Origin: Filosporella fistucella | Lineage: Eukaryota; Ascomycota; Leotiomycetes; Helotiales | Reading direction: 5' to 3' | Assembly (NCBI GenBank): GCA_030077755.1 | Contig: JAQJZZ010000004.1 | Span: 1,302,001-1,366,000 of the forward strand | Length of the DNA: 64,000 nucleotides | In this document: piece by piece, positions 1 through 11,957 of the stretch | Layout of the letters: every line of letters starts with the position of its first letter | How positions within the stretch are numbered: the first letter of the stretch is position 1 | Made by a program: the position numbers and the translations under genes | Notes under the pieces: generated by a model | Databases searched by the model: none | Told to the model about the DNA's origin: nothing | What the model saw: only the letters and a program-made list of their open reading frames with translations

Positions 1-431
1 GGGAAGCTTTTCAGCCATCCAAAGTGCGAGGCTGCCCGTATCGCTGCACTTCTGACAAATTGATCCGACTTGAGCCGCCTCTCTCAAATATCAAACTGGT
101 GCAGACTTGCTATTGTGTACATATGGAGCAAATGTGATCCAATATGATTTCCTAGAATCTGAATCACTAAGTAGAGATACGCCTGTGAGACCCCAACGGC
201 CTGACCGCTAAATCATAAGCCCAACTCCTCAACCCAATCCTCATTTAATCATTGTGCAATCATCTAGTGGTGGTGCATAACCCATAAAGCCACATCCAAA
301 TATACTCCGTGTCCAAATAAAACATCGTGGGAATCATATGTTCAATCCCGGCGCCTTCATGTGCAGGTCCCAATATTCCGTGCCTAGGAGCGGAGGCCAT
401 TTACTCCCAAACAGCCCGATAAGCCGGTAGT
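1..431. other. Left-edge non-coding stretch
   Basis: No open frame with recognisable protein similarity is visible on either strand. It lies just downstream of the stop codon of the minus-strand gene at 432-1105, so part of it is presumably that gene's 3' untranslated region and terminator. Confidence 0.5.
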
Positions 432-1105
432 CTATTGTGGAAACATTTGCTTGATTTCCTCATCGCTGAGGCGTATTTCGTGGACTGGATCTCGCTTCCG
501 TTCGAGTGATTCGAAGTCGCACTCAACATAAGACGGGAGGAAGATCTCTGTGAATCGTTACTTTGGAGATTCATCATGAATTGCGTTGCGGGGTATCACA
601 AACCTGGGTTCCATTCGTACCCTTGAGAAGATCGGACACAAGTGATCTGCCAACATAAAGTTAGCTATACCTGTCCAGGGAGAAGGGTTGGAGTATGAAG
701 AGAACGACTTACTAATCGTGGAACACCATCAGGATCTCCAATGTTGATGACTGTATGCTCTTGCTTCGATAAAGATGAACCTAATATCGTGTCAGAAACC
801 GATCGTTTGTGGGGACGGTGAACATTAAATCAAGAAAGAGAATTGTCCAGGCTCCAGCCATCGAAGGAGATCGCCGGGAAGTCAATTCTGACGAGAACAT
901 AAGGATAGTGACCAAGAAGTAACGTACTCAGTAAACTTGGTCTCCGATCGTGTCCGTATCTGATGCTGGAAGAAACAGGTGTAGATGTCTGTTGTGGTTG
1001 TTGTGGAGTTCGTGGAGAGCTTGAGTAGGACGACGAGGAGCTGGAGCTCTGAGCAGCAGCCTGACCAAAGCCAGTCCTCGCCGGAATGGTAATGGAAGAG
1101 GACAT
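432..1105 (-). CDS. Small conserved fungal protein, unknown function
   Basis: Four exons join without loss of frame: 1105-928, 780-713, 646-604 and 547-432, giving 134 aa. Donors are GTACGT, GTAAGT and GTTTGT; acceptors end in TAG, CAG and CAG. Residues 1-60 are Ser/Gln/Pro-rich and look disordered. The C-terminal half is well structured and spread over the three short exons, with segments such as INIGDPDGVPRL, SSQGYEWNPEIFLPSY and a charged tail rich in Glu, Lys and Arg ending MFPQ. The start was placed at the ATG at 1105; an in-frame ATG at 1249 would add 48 residues but lies closer to the divergent RPT3 promoter. I do not recognise a named family. The clean splicing and non-repetitive C-terminus argue that it is real. 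It is transcribed divergently from RPT3. Confidence 0.7.
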
Positions 1106-1617
1106 AATGATTGAACTAAAGAGATTTGAAAGACCTCGAAAAGAGTATAAGCCCAGAAAACCGTCGTAAGCAAGACTGCAACAGTTGTGGTCGAAGAAAG
1201 GTGGTGATAGTGGTTGTGAATGAAGGAAAGCCGGGCGTTGATCATCCACTCCACTGACTCAAGATGTGAGTCTACGTCTGCCAGTCATGCCCCGGGGAGA
1301 TGTGATAAGAGCGAGCATCGGACCTTCCGCTGCCAAGTTCCGCTCCGCTGAGCTTTCCACTCCACTCCACTCCACTCTTGCTTCCTCATTCCTACCCTAG
1401 TGGCCGCTAACACTTTCCTAGACTAGAGCCGAATTCGTCCATTCGTAAGAGAAGCTGCCTTCAAGCGCGTCGTATTGTAGGAGACCTGAGTTGGACCTCA
1501 CTTTTCACATCAAAGCTTGACAACTCACATCATCACCTTCCGCACTACCTTCGCAGTTGAAAAAATAGATTCTGCTGCATCCACGCTTTACATACAAAAT
1601 CGATAACAGATACGAAA
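1106..1617. promoter_or_regulatory. Divergent promoter region of the small protein gene and RPT3
   Basis: This 512-bp non-coding interval separates two genes transcribed away from each other, so it should hold both promoters. It contains a short TCCAC tandem repeat at about 1356-1376 and pyrimidine-rich tracts towards RPT3. No TATA box or proteasome-type control element could be assigned with confidence. Confidence 0.5.
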
Positions 1618-3029
1618 ATGGGTGACGTTATGGTAGAGAACTCAGCGACACAGGTGTTGCCTCACCGAAAACAAATGCCATCCTCGATACCAAATATCGA
1701 TTCGCTGGAAGGCCTGGGAACAGATGGTAGCGATGAATACTCCACGATGAAGAAGCTTCAACGGCATCTGGAGTGAGTCTAGCCACTGCCTCTGTATTGT
1801 CCAATACTGATAGGTGTTAGGTACATCCAGCTGCAGGAGGAATACATTAAGGACGAGCAAAGGTACGCCTCCAGGAATCGAATTATCTCCATTCCCTGTA
1901 CTGATTAATCCTAGGAGTCTGAAGCGGGAGCTGGTACGGGCACAAGAGGAGATCAAGCGCATTCAGAGTGTCCCTCTAGTTATTGGACAGTTTATGGAGG
2001 CTATCGACCAAAAGTACGTTATCGACCAGTGTATGGGCATAATCACTGACAACGCACAGTACCGGCATCGTTCAATCATCTACTGGGTCTAATTATGTCG
2101 TTCGCATCCTCTCCACCCTGGATCGCGAGAAGCTCAAGCCTTCGTCCTCAGTCGCACTCCACCGGCATTCAAACTCCCTTGTTGACATCCTCCCACCCGA
2201 GGCAGACTCTTCCATTGCCATGTTAGGCGCTGACGAGAAGCCTGATGTCACATATGCAGATGTTGGTGGACTTGATATGCAGAAGCAAGAAATCAGAGAG
2301 GCTGTGGAACTACCGCTCACCCATTTCGATCTCTACAAACAAATTGGTATCGATCCACCTCGAGGTGTCTTACTGTATGGTCCCCCAGGGACAGGGAAGA
2401 CTATGTTGGTGAAGGCTGTCGCAAATTCTACCACCGCCAACTTTATTCGTGTTGTCGGATCCGAATTCGTTCAGAAGTATTTGGGAGAAGGTCCTCGTAT
2501 GGTCCGGGATGTTTTCAGAATGGCCCGAGAGAACTCTCCAGCAATCATCTTCATCGACGAGATTGATGCAATTGCTACCAAGCGATTTGATGCCCAAACT
2601 GGTGCCGACAGAGAAGTTCAGCGAATTCTTCTGGAGTTGCTTAACCAAATGGATGGTTTCGATCAGACATCAAATGTCAAGGTTATTATGGCTACCAATC
2701 GAGCTGATACCCTGGATCCTGCACTTCTTCGACCTGGACGTCTGGATCGAAAGATCGAATTTCCCAACCTTAGAGACCGGAGAGAAAGACGACTCATTTT
2801 TACCACCATTGCCTCAAGAATGTCTCTAGCTCCTGAGGTTGATCTTGACAGCTTAATTGTTAGGAACGATCCTCTTAGTGGTGCCATCATTGCTGCCATT
2901 ATGCAAGAAGCAGGGTTGAGAGCAGTACGAAAGAACAGGTACAACATCATACAGGTGGATCTCGAAGATGCGTACTCGAGCCAGGTTAAGGGCGCTCAGG
3001 AAGCAAACAAATTTGATTTTTACAAGTGA
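1618..3029 (+). CDS. RPT3: 26S proteasome regulatory subunit RPT3 (AAA ATPase)
   Basis: One of six ATPases of the base of the 19S regulatory particle, which unfolds ubiquitylated substrates and feeds them to the 20S core. Exons 1618-1772, 1821-1862, 1915-2013 and 2060-3029 join in frame. The N-terminal coiled coil ([19 protein letters not shown]) is followed by the OB-fold segment ([20 protein letters not shown]). The AAA domain has Walker A GPPGTGKT, Walker [11 protein letters not shown], sensor 1 MATNRAD and the arginine-finger segment [13 protein letters not shown]. The protein ends FDFYK, a hydrophobic-Tyr-X tail of the kind Rpt subunits use to dock into pockets of the 20S alpha ring. No catalytic residue is missing. 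The first three introns are 46-52 nt. The gene converges with LST7 across 530 bp. Confidence 0.97.
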
Positions 3030-3559
3030 GTGTTGGGTGGAAATAGCGAAAAATGGGTAATTGGGGGGCAGCATGCGTTAGCCATGAGAATCTTGGGGAA
3101 TGGCAATGGAAATTGAAATCGTCCTGGATCGGATCACCTGCCAAGTTTTGGATGGGCAGATGGATGGGAACAGAGATTTCAAACCCAGAGGCAGCCATTT
3201 GCATCATCTCATCCGGATGGACAATTTCTTCACGTGTAAGAATACCAGAATTGTACTTAGTAACTCATAGAATCTGCATCTATTGCATCATGCTTATGCT
3301 CGCTACCCATGGTATAGTCAAACATTAAAAAAAGAAGTAGCCACTCCATGCACGCTCAACGACGACATAAGCAGAAAAACAGCCGCCAACTCCACGCTCA
3401 TTGTGCTGCTCTTGCCCCTGAAAGAGCGGCATCCAAGGTCCTAAATGTCCTAAAATTCCCCAAGAATATACATCATTAACATTAAACCGTTACGCCATTG
3501 CTTTTCCCCAAGCTCCGTGAAGGTGGAAGAATCGCACATCCAGACCACCCCATCAATCC
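3030..3559. other. Convergent intergenic region RPT3/LST7
   Basis: No gene is seen here. It must hold the 3' untranslated regions of RPT3 on the plus strand and LST7 on the minus strand. Small open frames within it have no recognisable content. Confidence 0.6.
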
Positions 3560-5054
3560 CTATACCCTAAGCTGCAAGTTCATCTCCAGTAAAAGCATGA
3601 CAAATCTGCGATGCAGCTGAATAAAGAAATCCGGCAGACCGACGACATCCGCTAGGCCCCTCGATTTTATACTCATGCCTGCGAAGCGACCATCCTGACC
3701 TCTATTCCTACCGCTTAGGAACGAGGAGGTAGGTGTGCTGTGATTGCTCGCACTGCCTTTATCTTCGTTAATCCGAGGGCTATTTGCATTTCCCACCCTC
3801 TCCAACTCCGCCTCAGCCAGATTCTGTATCCACGCTGCCAATTCCCGGAAAGCGGTAGAGAGGAAGGAGAAATGCTGCACAGCAGCTTGTTGCCGGTGTG
3901 TGCTGAGAGCCATCAGGGCGTATACACGTCGACGGCCCCGTGCATTGGGGTCAGGAATGCGGAAGAGATATGCTGTTGTATACCCTGCAAGAGGGTCTCC
4001 AAAGAAGATTGGCCCACCTGAAGTAGTGCCGGAGGAGGGACCACTGGAGAAGGGGTTGTTGATGAAGGGAGAGGTAGGAGTGGAATTTGATTGTGTAGAA
4101 GACGGTGGGAGGGTCTCGCATGAGAGCGTTCGGAGGCATGATTGCCGGACCATAGAAAAGGAGGATGACCCTAAAGGTTCATGGCTGGAGGTAAAGTCAA
4201 GGAAATGGTCATGAGAGGTACTGCCATTTGAATTGAACGACGAATTGCTCGAAGAAGTCCCTGTCCGGTTGAGAGTTTTGGAACGGGTACGACGGTGGGT
4301 AGATTTTCTTGACAATGCATTGTCGGATTCTGAGCTACTGGAAGAATCGGGAGGTGAAGGCTGTATTGTAGGGACGGCAATTCGCTCATACGGCTTGCGA
4401 GTTCTCAGGATAGGACTATCATAATCGATTGTGCTTGTAGGTACTCCCTCCTTCATATTCTGTGGTGGTAAAGTAAGTGCACAATTCTCACATGGTATAG
4501 CTCTCTTCTTGTCATTCTCATCATACGTCTTGCGAAAGCTGGAATCAAGTCTCTCCCTCTTCGCATGCTGATTTCCTTGCAATGCCGTTACCCTGGGACT
4601 TTCTGGCGGTGTCTCAATTGCTGAAGACGAGACCTCGTTTGGGGTTGCATAGGCTGTGATTTCCTTGTCAGAAGAGACAGAATTGGTCCTCATTGCAGCT
4701 CGGGATATGCCAGCAAGTCCACCAGCAGGATTTAAAGATGGTGCGCTCGTACTAGGTCGCCGCTCGCTGAAGTTCTCATCTTCGAAACAAGATGTACAAC
4801 CCACCGGCAAGCCTTCGGTGACCATCATCGGCGTGGGACCATGAGTGTCGCAGTAATGCGCAAGACATAACTGTGAAGCGCACAACATTAGTCTACTATT
4901 CAACAATGCGGCATAGTATATGCAACTTGCGATAGTCTCCATGGTCGCATATCTTTGCGCGACCCGCAAGGCAAACGGCAGTCAACAATGGTGGGGCAAA
5001 AGGCATGCGACAAGATAAGAGCTGATTGTACTTGTAACTCACAATAGACGCCAT
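3560..5054 (-). CDS. LST7: Folliculin-family protein LST7
   Basis: Fungal homolog of folliculin. In yeast Lst7 pairs with Lst4 at the vacuole as a GTPase-activating complex for the Rag GTPase Gtr2 in TORC1 signalling. The main exon is 4870-3560. A 12-nt first exon at 5054-5043 encoding MASI, with a GTGAGT donor, joins in phase 0 to give the canonical opening LCLAHYCDTHGPTPMMVTEG; the product is 440 aa. Reading straight through from the ATG at 4942 is possible but leaves an untypical N-terminus. The folliculin/longin N-terminal domain is split by a long Ser/Thr-rich insert (about residues 60-270), then resumes with PIFFGDPLAGYTTAYLFRIP and a C-terminal segment GLADVVGLPDFFIQLHRRFV. No C-terminal DENN domain follows, as is usual for short fungal Lst7 proteins. 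The family is certain; the exact start is inferred. Confidence 0.88.
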
Positions 5055-7486
5055 GATTGAATATTCCCTTCCCATAAACTGGATCTAGCTGTGAGACCAG
5101 GGAGATCTGCTAGGAGCGATCTGGTGATGTCTTAAGACACTCACACACTCAAGGCGAGGGTGAAGTGAGTGGTGAGGAAGCTCAAGTCTTGGACCAGGAA
5201 CTCGATTTCTCAGCTTTTTGCGCTTCTCGGTATTTGGCGGGGAGCTATCGGTAGAAGAAGTCCGCGTCGTCTCCCCTTGATCCAGATCAACGGCAGTGCA
5301 GGTAACGAGTCAGGTCCTTGGTAGCGAAATGGTATGTAAGGAATTTTCAATGTAAACAGATGGACAGAACTAGTCACAATAGAGAAGATTACCACAACGA
5401 TCAATGAAGGGAGAGTTGGAGGGATGGATGCAAGTGCAAGTGCAAGTGCAAGTGGAAAGGGTCTCGAGGCATCTGCTTCATTAATAAGGATAGACACTGG
5501 GGAGGTAAGTTAAGTTTGGTGTACCGTGTCCGCGTTCCGGGATCCTTCACCGCTCTACAAAGTGCTGGATTGCACCGCATTTAAACCTCCCCCCTTTGTG
5601 GAGCATCACAAGTGAGCAAGGGAAGGGCAAAAAGTAACCTAAGGGTAAGTGAAGCATGTTAGTATGGGGATATTCACGTGTGAAGCCTGGATGCCCCAGC
5701 ATTCTAATAGATTATACTATTTAGCCAAAAGACTGTGCCATGTGCACGTCTACCAAAACCCCCTCTAGATGCTGATCAATGTTCGGATCGGTCCGGATTG
5801 GACCTCGAATCCGTTCTTCCAAATGGCAATGGAACATTGGTCATTGAAGGGTAAGCATCCGGGGAAAGTCTGAAGAATGGAAAGTTCTCAGACCGCACTT
5901 GATGACTTCCTCCTTACCTACTGTATGGAGCATGCACACCTCGTCAAAGTACCTATATCAAGGCCGAGTATATTCATATGCATCTACACACTGTGTAAGT
6001 ATCTATGAAGTACTCCCGCCTGTATTGTGTTATGTTGTCTCCTGACGAACAGTATGCATTATTCTGTTCCGTTGTGTATAGCTTCAACCGCTTTTACATC
6101 CTTACGACCGATATAGGATAGTATAACTCTCACAGCTCTCGCACTTCGAACACGGTTCTTCTCTCTTCTCGCCGTGCATATAAGAACAGCTCGCTCGCCC
6201 AGACATCTGCACTGCACTGCACTGCATGTTCCAGAGTCCCGTCATGCTCCCCTTTCTCTCGAGTCTCCACCAATCGCAACCAGGAAGATAATTAACCCGA
6301 GCTCTTGAAAATGTCAATGTTGCTCGCATGTACTCATTCCGTACCACAAGAGAGAAAGAGCCGTTTCCGCTTTTGTCTTCGCTCTGGCCGCATGTGCTGA
6401 AAAATGCCACATGCAGTTGAATTTTTTTAAGAAACCGGAGAAGAGTCAAATCCCCGCAGGAAGAGCGGCCCTCGTTGTCTTGCAACCAATTTCCTCCAAG
6501 TTGCGTTGCTTCCAAGGTTAATTCAAAACTACTTATAACCGATCGCTGAAAAGGAGGCTCGGAATGAGCCGGCGCGGCTTCGCTACCACTTGTGCATCTC
6601 AGGTATGGCCCTCGGCTGAAGAATGTCATCCAGAGTTTTAGGATTTTGGTATTCTATTCTGCCCTCCCATCTGTGTAACATCACTTGTGTCACGTTTCAT
6701 GAATACGTACCTGCGTAACATTTCACTTTATGGCAAGCCAAAAGTGGGGAGAAGTTGATTTTTGCTAAAGGTAAGAGTGACTACAGAGCAAACTCTCTAT
6801 ACGAGTCAACGCTTCCTCCCATGCTCACCAAATTTTTTTAAAAGGTTGTTTTTTTTTATCCCCCCACATCCCAGATATCAGGCACATCGGTTCATAGCGT
6901 ACGACGTGTGATCATCGTTGTCTCTCTCTCCAAGCAACATCCACCAACGTGCCATTCTCCATCCACCACAACCTCACATCAGCCAGCTCTCAGCGCCAAA
7001 TGCTGAGAATGCCAACTGATTGCATCATTTCATCCACCATAAGCTCGTGAGAGTGAGCTTGGAGCAAACAGGAAACTCTGTCGACGCCAGCCGTCCATGC
7101 CCGTCTTGCAAAAACAGCCCAAACTCCGCGAAGCTGCTCATATGAACAGTCCCGTCCAAACGCCATATACGCCGCCCACCCAGTCGTCTCAGATCGAGGT
7201 CGCTGAACTTTTGATGTCCGCTGCCACCCATCTGACAGAGAGGCATCTCAATAATAGGAAATATGAAAATGAAAGTCGTATGTTACAAACGCAAGAGATG
7301 ACCGCTATGTAAATGCCAATCGAGAAGCCGAACACAGTATAGGCCTGGTGGAAAATCCTGAGACCGGCGTGCGAAAAGCAATGTATCGCATGGCAGCCGA
7401 CCCTCGAGTCTATCGCAAATGGGAAGAAAGTAATATTTACAGAATCAAACAACCACCCCCTTCATTAGTGTTCGTATTTAGTGGCG
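5055..7486. other. Long intergenic region LST7/DHH1
   Basis: No supportable gene in 2.4 kb. It should hold the LST7 promoter on the left and the DHH1 3' end on the right. Visible features are a GCAAGT tandem repeat (5430-5454), an ACTGC repeat near 6210-6226, and T-rich then C-rich tracts near 6830-6865. A minus-strand open frame at 6102-6629 (175 codons) and a plus-strand one at 7097-7312 (71 codons) are open but show no family features and no splice support. Confidence 0.5.
5430..5454. repeat. GCAAGT hexanucleotide microsatellite
   Basis: Four perfect tandem copies of GCAAGT lie upstream of LST7, in the likely promoter or 5' untranslated region. Read on the minus strand, they give the repeated Leu-Ala of a short upstream open frame that I do not consider a gene. 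Confidence 0.9.
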
Positions 7487-9201
7487 TTATTGAGCCGGCT
7501 GGCCTTGGGCCTGCCCGCGACCTCCTCGCTGGCCCTCGAATCCGTTCTGTCGTTGTCCTGGTGCACCACCACCTCGTCGGTTGCCACCTTCGTATTTGCC
7601 ACCTCGTGGAGCACCTTGACCTTGTCGCTGGCCCTGCGGCTGTCTCTGGCCTTGATTTGAAGTTGTGCCATTCTGGCGTCCATTGTTGTAGCTTCCTGCA
7701 CCACCGCCGCGTTGGCTTCCAGCTGGTTGCTGCTGAGTTTGGTCTCGAACGGGTGCCTCACGTGAAGATGACTGGCGGTTGGTTTGGAAGTTGGAGATTG
7801 GTCGTGGAATGTTTTCAGGGGAGTCATAGACATAGAGGTTCTTGTCGATGTTTTGTGGGATAGGCTGAATCTCAGTGCCGAGATCACGCTCAATGTTGTA
7901 AAGGTTGAAACGGTCGTCCCAATTGATGAGGTTGATCGCTAGACCCAGATGTCCAAAACGTCCTGATCGACCGATACGATGGAGGTAGGTTTCGGCATTT
8001 TTAGGGAAATCAAAATTGATGACAACGTTGACAGCCTGAATGTCAATACCACGAGTTAGTAAATCAGAACAGACTAGGTTACGGCAAACGCCGTTGCGGA
8101 AGTCATGGAAGACACGATTGCGGTTGGTCTGAAGCATCCGAGCATGACTGTAAAAGCAGGAATAGCCAAGTTCCGTGATCTTTTTGGCCAGTAATTCAAC
8201 CCGGTTGGTAGAATTGCAGAAAATGATCGATTGGTTGATTTGGAGTTTTGAGAAGAGTGTATTGAGGCAGTGGACTTTCTCCCGCTCTTCAACGAAAGCG
8301 TAGTATTGGGTAATACCGCGAAGAGTAAGTTCATCCATGAGATTAATTTCATAAGGGTCGACCATGTTCTTGTCAGAAAAGGTCTTGACAGTGATGGGGA
8401 ATGTCGCGCTGAAAAGCATGACTTGGCGATCTTTAGGATGGAATTGTAGCAGTTGTTCGATGACCGGGGTGAATTCAGGGGATAGAAGCTTGTCAGCCTC
8501 ATCCATTATAAAGGTAGGACATTCGCTAAGATCAGCGACACCTTTTCCTGCCAGGTCAAGAATTCGTCCTGGTGTTCCAACGATGACATGCACAGGCTCA
8601 GATAAGCGCACAATGTCGTCTCGAAGTAGGGTACCGCCGGTGGTGACCATGACGTTGATTCCGAGGTGTTTTCCAAGAGTCTTGCATACTTGTGATGTTT
8701 GCATGGCAAGCTCTCTAGTTGGTACTAGAATGAGGGCTTGGATCTTGTTGTTCTTTGGGTTGATTTGTTGTAAGGCGGGGATAGTGAAAGCAGCAGTTTT
8801 TCCAGTTCCATTCTTCGCACGGGCAAGAATGTCACGCTTAGTTAAAGCCACAGGGATTGCCTCCTCTTGAATAGGAGATGGTTTCTCGAAACCAGCTTCA
8901 AAGATACCCATCAAGAGTTCTCGCTTGAGGTTGAATTCCTCGAATTCGCGTCCTTTTGTCGCCGTTACGTCCTGATTCATATCTTGTTAAACCTCAATCA
9001 TGGATGAGAAGGCAAATCTTACCTCCGTCTGATGTCTTGTATCCTTAGCTGGAAGCTTCAACCCCTTCTTCCAATCATCTGTAGAAGCAGCGCCATCACT
9101 TCTCGAAGGTTAGTCCTACTCAGAAAGCTCTCCATTCTCGCTCCCTAGGATAAGTACCTCAATTTGGTGGCATCTAACTGTTGTGCTAATTCGTCCGCCA
9201 T
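7487..9201 (-). CDS. DHH1: DEAD-box RNA helicase DHH1 (DDX6 family)
   Basis: Activator of mRNA decapping and translational repressor, a core component of cytoplasmic P-bodies. Exons 9201-9158, 9101-9023 and 8971-7487 give 535 aa. The third exon uses the acceptor ending AATCAG, giving RHQTE then [13 protein letters not shown]; the ATG just upstream (8980) is intronic and is not the start. All helicase motifs are present: Q motif [10 protein letters not shown], motif [26 protein letters not shown] (LFSATFP), and motif [12 protein letters not shown]. After the two RecA domains (to about residue 425) comes a low-complexity Gln/Gly/Arg/Asn tail with RGG-like patches of about 110 residues, typical of filamentous-fungal Dhh1 and likely involved in condensate formation. 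Confidence 0.97.
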
Positions 9202-10194
9202 TGTACACGGGGTATGTCTCGTAAGGGGTTTGCGGTATGATAGTGGCGGGTGGAAGGCTCTTCGGCGTAGAGCAAATGGGTGGTATCAAGTCGATGTATT
9301 AATCGTGGATGAAGCTCAAAGCAGCATATGAGTTCCCAAGGCACTGGGAGATTGATTGTACGGAGTCTGCTGAGGGGGATGCTGGGTGTGCCTCGTCGAG
9401 GAGGGGCGCAATTTGGGGACAAGAATCGTTGTTTTGTCCGCGTAACTGCTGCGTTTCGTTTTAAGAAGATCAATGGTTCAAATGATTGCGCAGTGCTTGA
9501 GCAGGTGTCTGGAGTCAATGGCGTACGGTCTTTCCTGGGTGGTTCAACTGGTGCGTTTTTGTGTGTGGAAGTGTATGTTGGTTGATGTCGATTTCAAAGT
9601 TTAGGCGAGTTCAAGTCAATGGAACTGGAAGGTTCAGGGTTGACCAGACTTTTTATGTATGGCACGTGATACTACCATGACAAGGGTTAGGTTTTGGAGT
9701 TCGTCTTTACGACCTGAACAGGGTTGTTACTCAGGATTTTACTTTCCAAGGTGAAATGAGCTGTACTTGGTGAGATCGACTGGCCTGATAGATTGGCAAG
9801 AAGTTAAAACGTGCGCGGCAAAGCAAACTAGCAAAGAACAGTGGTTGGATGTTATCTGTAAAATCAAACTTTGAAGCAAGATCAACAATTATATCCAAGG
9901 TACCTGGTGGTACCTTTCACTAACAACTAAATCCGAGCTAGACATCTAGTTCAAAAGATATCGGGTATGGAGCTAGCGACTTGGAGCCTTTTAAAAATCC
10001 AAAAAGTTGAGCAATCAAATTTCTACGAGACAGCTTTCAAAATGATACAATTCACTCTGTCAATAGATCTTATATCGCTAACATCAATTCATTTCAACAT
10101 CTATCATTCCAGTGTCATTCCTTAATAGACAAACCAAATCCGAGTTCCCTGTAGCCATTAACTCCCCCATCAAAACTCCACTTCTTGTGTTCTT
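9202..10194. other. Intergenic region upstream of DHH1
   Basis: About 1 kb between DHH1 and PRI1, which lie in tandem on the minus strand. It should contain the DHH1 promoter and the PRI1 3' end. Only short spurious frames are seen. The right half (about 9,850-10,190) is visibly AT-rich. Confidence 0.5.
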
Positions 10195-11957
10195 TCAAAA
10201 CTCCATAGCATTGCTGTTCTCCTCACGCTCCCGCTTCACTGTCACATCCTTCTCATCCCGCATCAATGTTAAAACGAAAGATCTGAAGTAGTCCACGTAA
10301 GGTTTTAAGGTCGTCTTTTCCCAGTCTTGGATTGCCTTCCCTTCCCTATCTAAGTCGTCTGAGGGTTTCCATTCATCGATTTCGCGGAGTAGGTCCGTAA
10401 CTGTTGGCACTCCTAGAGGATCGAAATCGGCACAGGTTTTCGTGTTGATCGGAACGCAAACTCTACCAGTTCCTGGATGTACGACAAACGGACTCTTGAG
10501 CAAATGGTTCAGGTGCTTGCTGACCTCAATATCCAGTCGAGGGTAGGTATATTCCAAAACAATGTCCTGTTTTGCTTGCATCAGTGCCCGGGGATCTAAT
10601 GCTTTGCTAGCTCCGGTTTTGGCAAGTGCATCTATGTCGGCCCACTTGGCTTTTGATGCGCGACCAGGTGATGAGCTCCATTTCTTCTTCAGAGCTTCAT
10701 TCAACGTCTTGTCTGGTAGTAATTCAAGCAAGCGTGCAAACTTTTCATCCGTCTCCCAAGGATCCTGATCTAGCAAAATATCGGTCTCAAAATGTGACCT
10801 CAATATGTCCAAACTCCGGCTAGGGCTGTTGTTAGTAACGCCTTGATGCATGGGGTCGAAGACTTACGCAACATGCGAATGGAGTGGTCGCCGCACATTT
10901 ACTCTTTTCCCACTTTGTGCTCCTCCTTTAATAACCTCCAGATACCCAGCAATCGCCCTGCGTTTTTGATCATCCATATGTCTGGCTTTCTTGTCACAGA
11001 CCCATGCGTGTGCTCCTCTTCGTCCTGAGTACACCCAGAGAATGTGCTTAAATCCAAAATCATCCCGTAAAGCGACGTCAATGACCTTTATTGCCATAGT
11101 AATGAATTGCCAACATTTGTTGCAAATATTGGCCTTATCGCAACAGGTTCGGATGTCGTCGTAGTCTGTTAGATCTATATCGAAGCACAATTCCTTCGCA
11201 ATCGGCTTGAAAGCCGATGTATTTCGTAGAGTTTTCCTGTCTCGAGGATTTGCACTATATACTGGCCCAATCTCGAATCTTGAAGGCATCAAACGGAGAA
11301 CATCTTTTCGCAAACTTCTCAAGTCAGTGATGTTTAGAAATCAAGTTAGCTAGCTCAATCACTTACAGGTCAGACGTAGGAAATGACTGGTATCTAAGGT
11401 ATGCGTCGTTTTGAAGGGTAAATGCGAATTCTCGGTGCCCGAAGTCTGTAGACGGGGTGGGGGAGTGGTTTAACCACTGGAATAGCTGGCGCCATGGGAA
11501 GAGGCGCTGATAGAACGACCGCATTACTTCTGGGTCTGATGCTTTCGCAGATGCCCCAATGTGACTGAGATGTCAGAGTTAGCTCCCTAGGCAAAATGAA
11601 TCTGGCTTACACCGGGGAAGGTGGAGCTTCTGGAGAACTCTCGACTTTCAGGTCCTGACCCATGGAGCTTGGGAATTCTTCGTCCGATTCGTAATCTGCG
11701 AAAAGATCTTCCAACTTCACCTCGGACTTAGGCTCAACTTTCACAGCATCTGGTTTCGATGTTTCATCAACCTCAATTTCCGCCATTGTTACATCTTGCT
11801 CCCGCGCATCAATCGTGTTGCTTTCAGTATTCTGTGTCAGTCCCTCTGCTGCCAGGGTGCCTTCACTTGTCTGAGTCTCTTCGTTTATGGGGTCCGTTGT
11901 GGAGTCCATATTTTTATCAGGAGTCGCGGAGTTCTCATTTGGGATTGAATGAGGCAT
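10195..11957 (-). CDS. PRI1: DNA primase small (catalytic) subunit
   Basis: Catalytic subunit of eukaryotic primase. With Pri2 and DNA polymerase alpha it makes the RNA primers that start Okazaki fragments. Exons 11957-11611, 11564-11367, 11317-10868 and 10825-10195 join in frame, about 541 aa. The first exon encodes an acidic, Ser/Thr/Glu-rich extension of roughly 115 residues absent from yeast Pri1, so the protein is longer than usual. The catalytic acidic pair lies in ELCFDIDLTDYDD. The zinc-binding cysteines are in CCDKANICNKCW, and the SGRRGAHAWVCD motif is complete. The C-terminus has the typical VHPGTGRVCVPI segment. The start is the first ATG that does not run into upstream sequence; a downstream Met (MDS, about residue 17) is an alternative. 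Confidence 0.95.

Noticed and set aside
5210..5497. 95-codon minus frame upstream of LST7
   Set aside because: Partly encoded by the GCAAGT microsatellite and in the likely leader; treated as an upstream open frame at most.
6102..6629. 175-codon open frame on the minus strand
   Set aside because: No domain, biased Cys/Ser content, no splice context; probably a chance frame in intergenic DNA.
7097..7312. 71-codon plus-strand frame MPVLQKQPKLREAAH
   Set aside because: Polar and protein-like, but it lies in the likely DHH1 3' untranslated region and has no family features. Kept out for lack of support.
7348..8870. Plus-strand frames across the DHH1 region
   Set aside because: Shadows of the DHH1 coding strand.
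8972..8980. ATG at 8980 as start of DHH1
   Set aside because: It lies inside the intron. Two upstream exons give the conserved leader [15 protein letters not shown] and join in phase at 8971.
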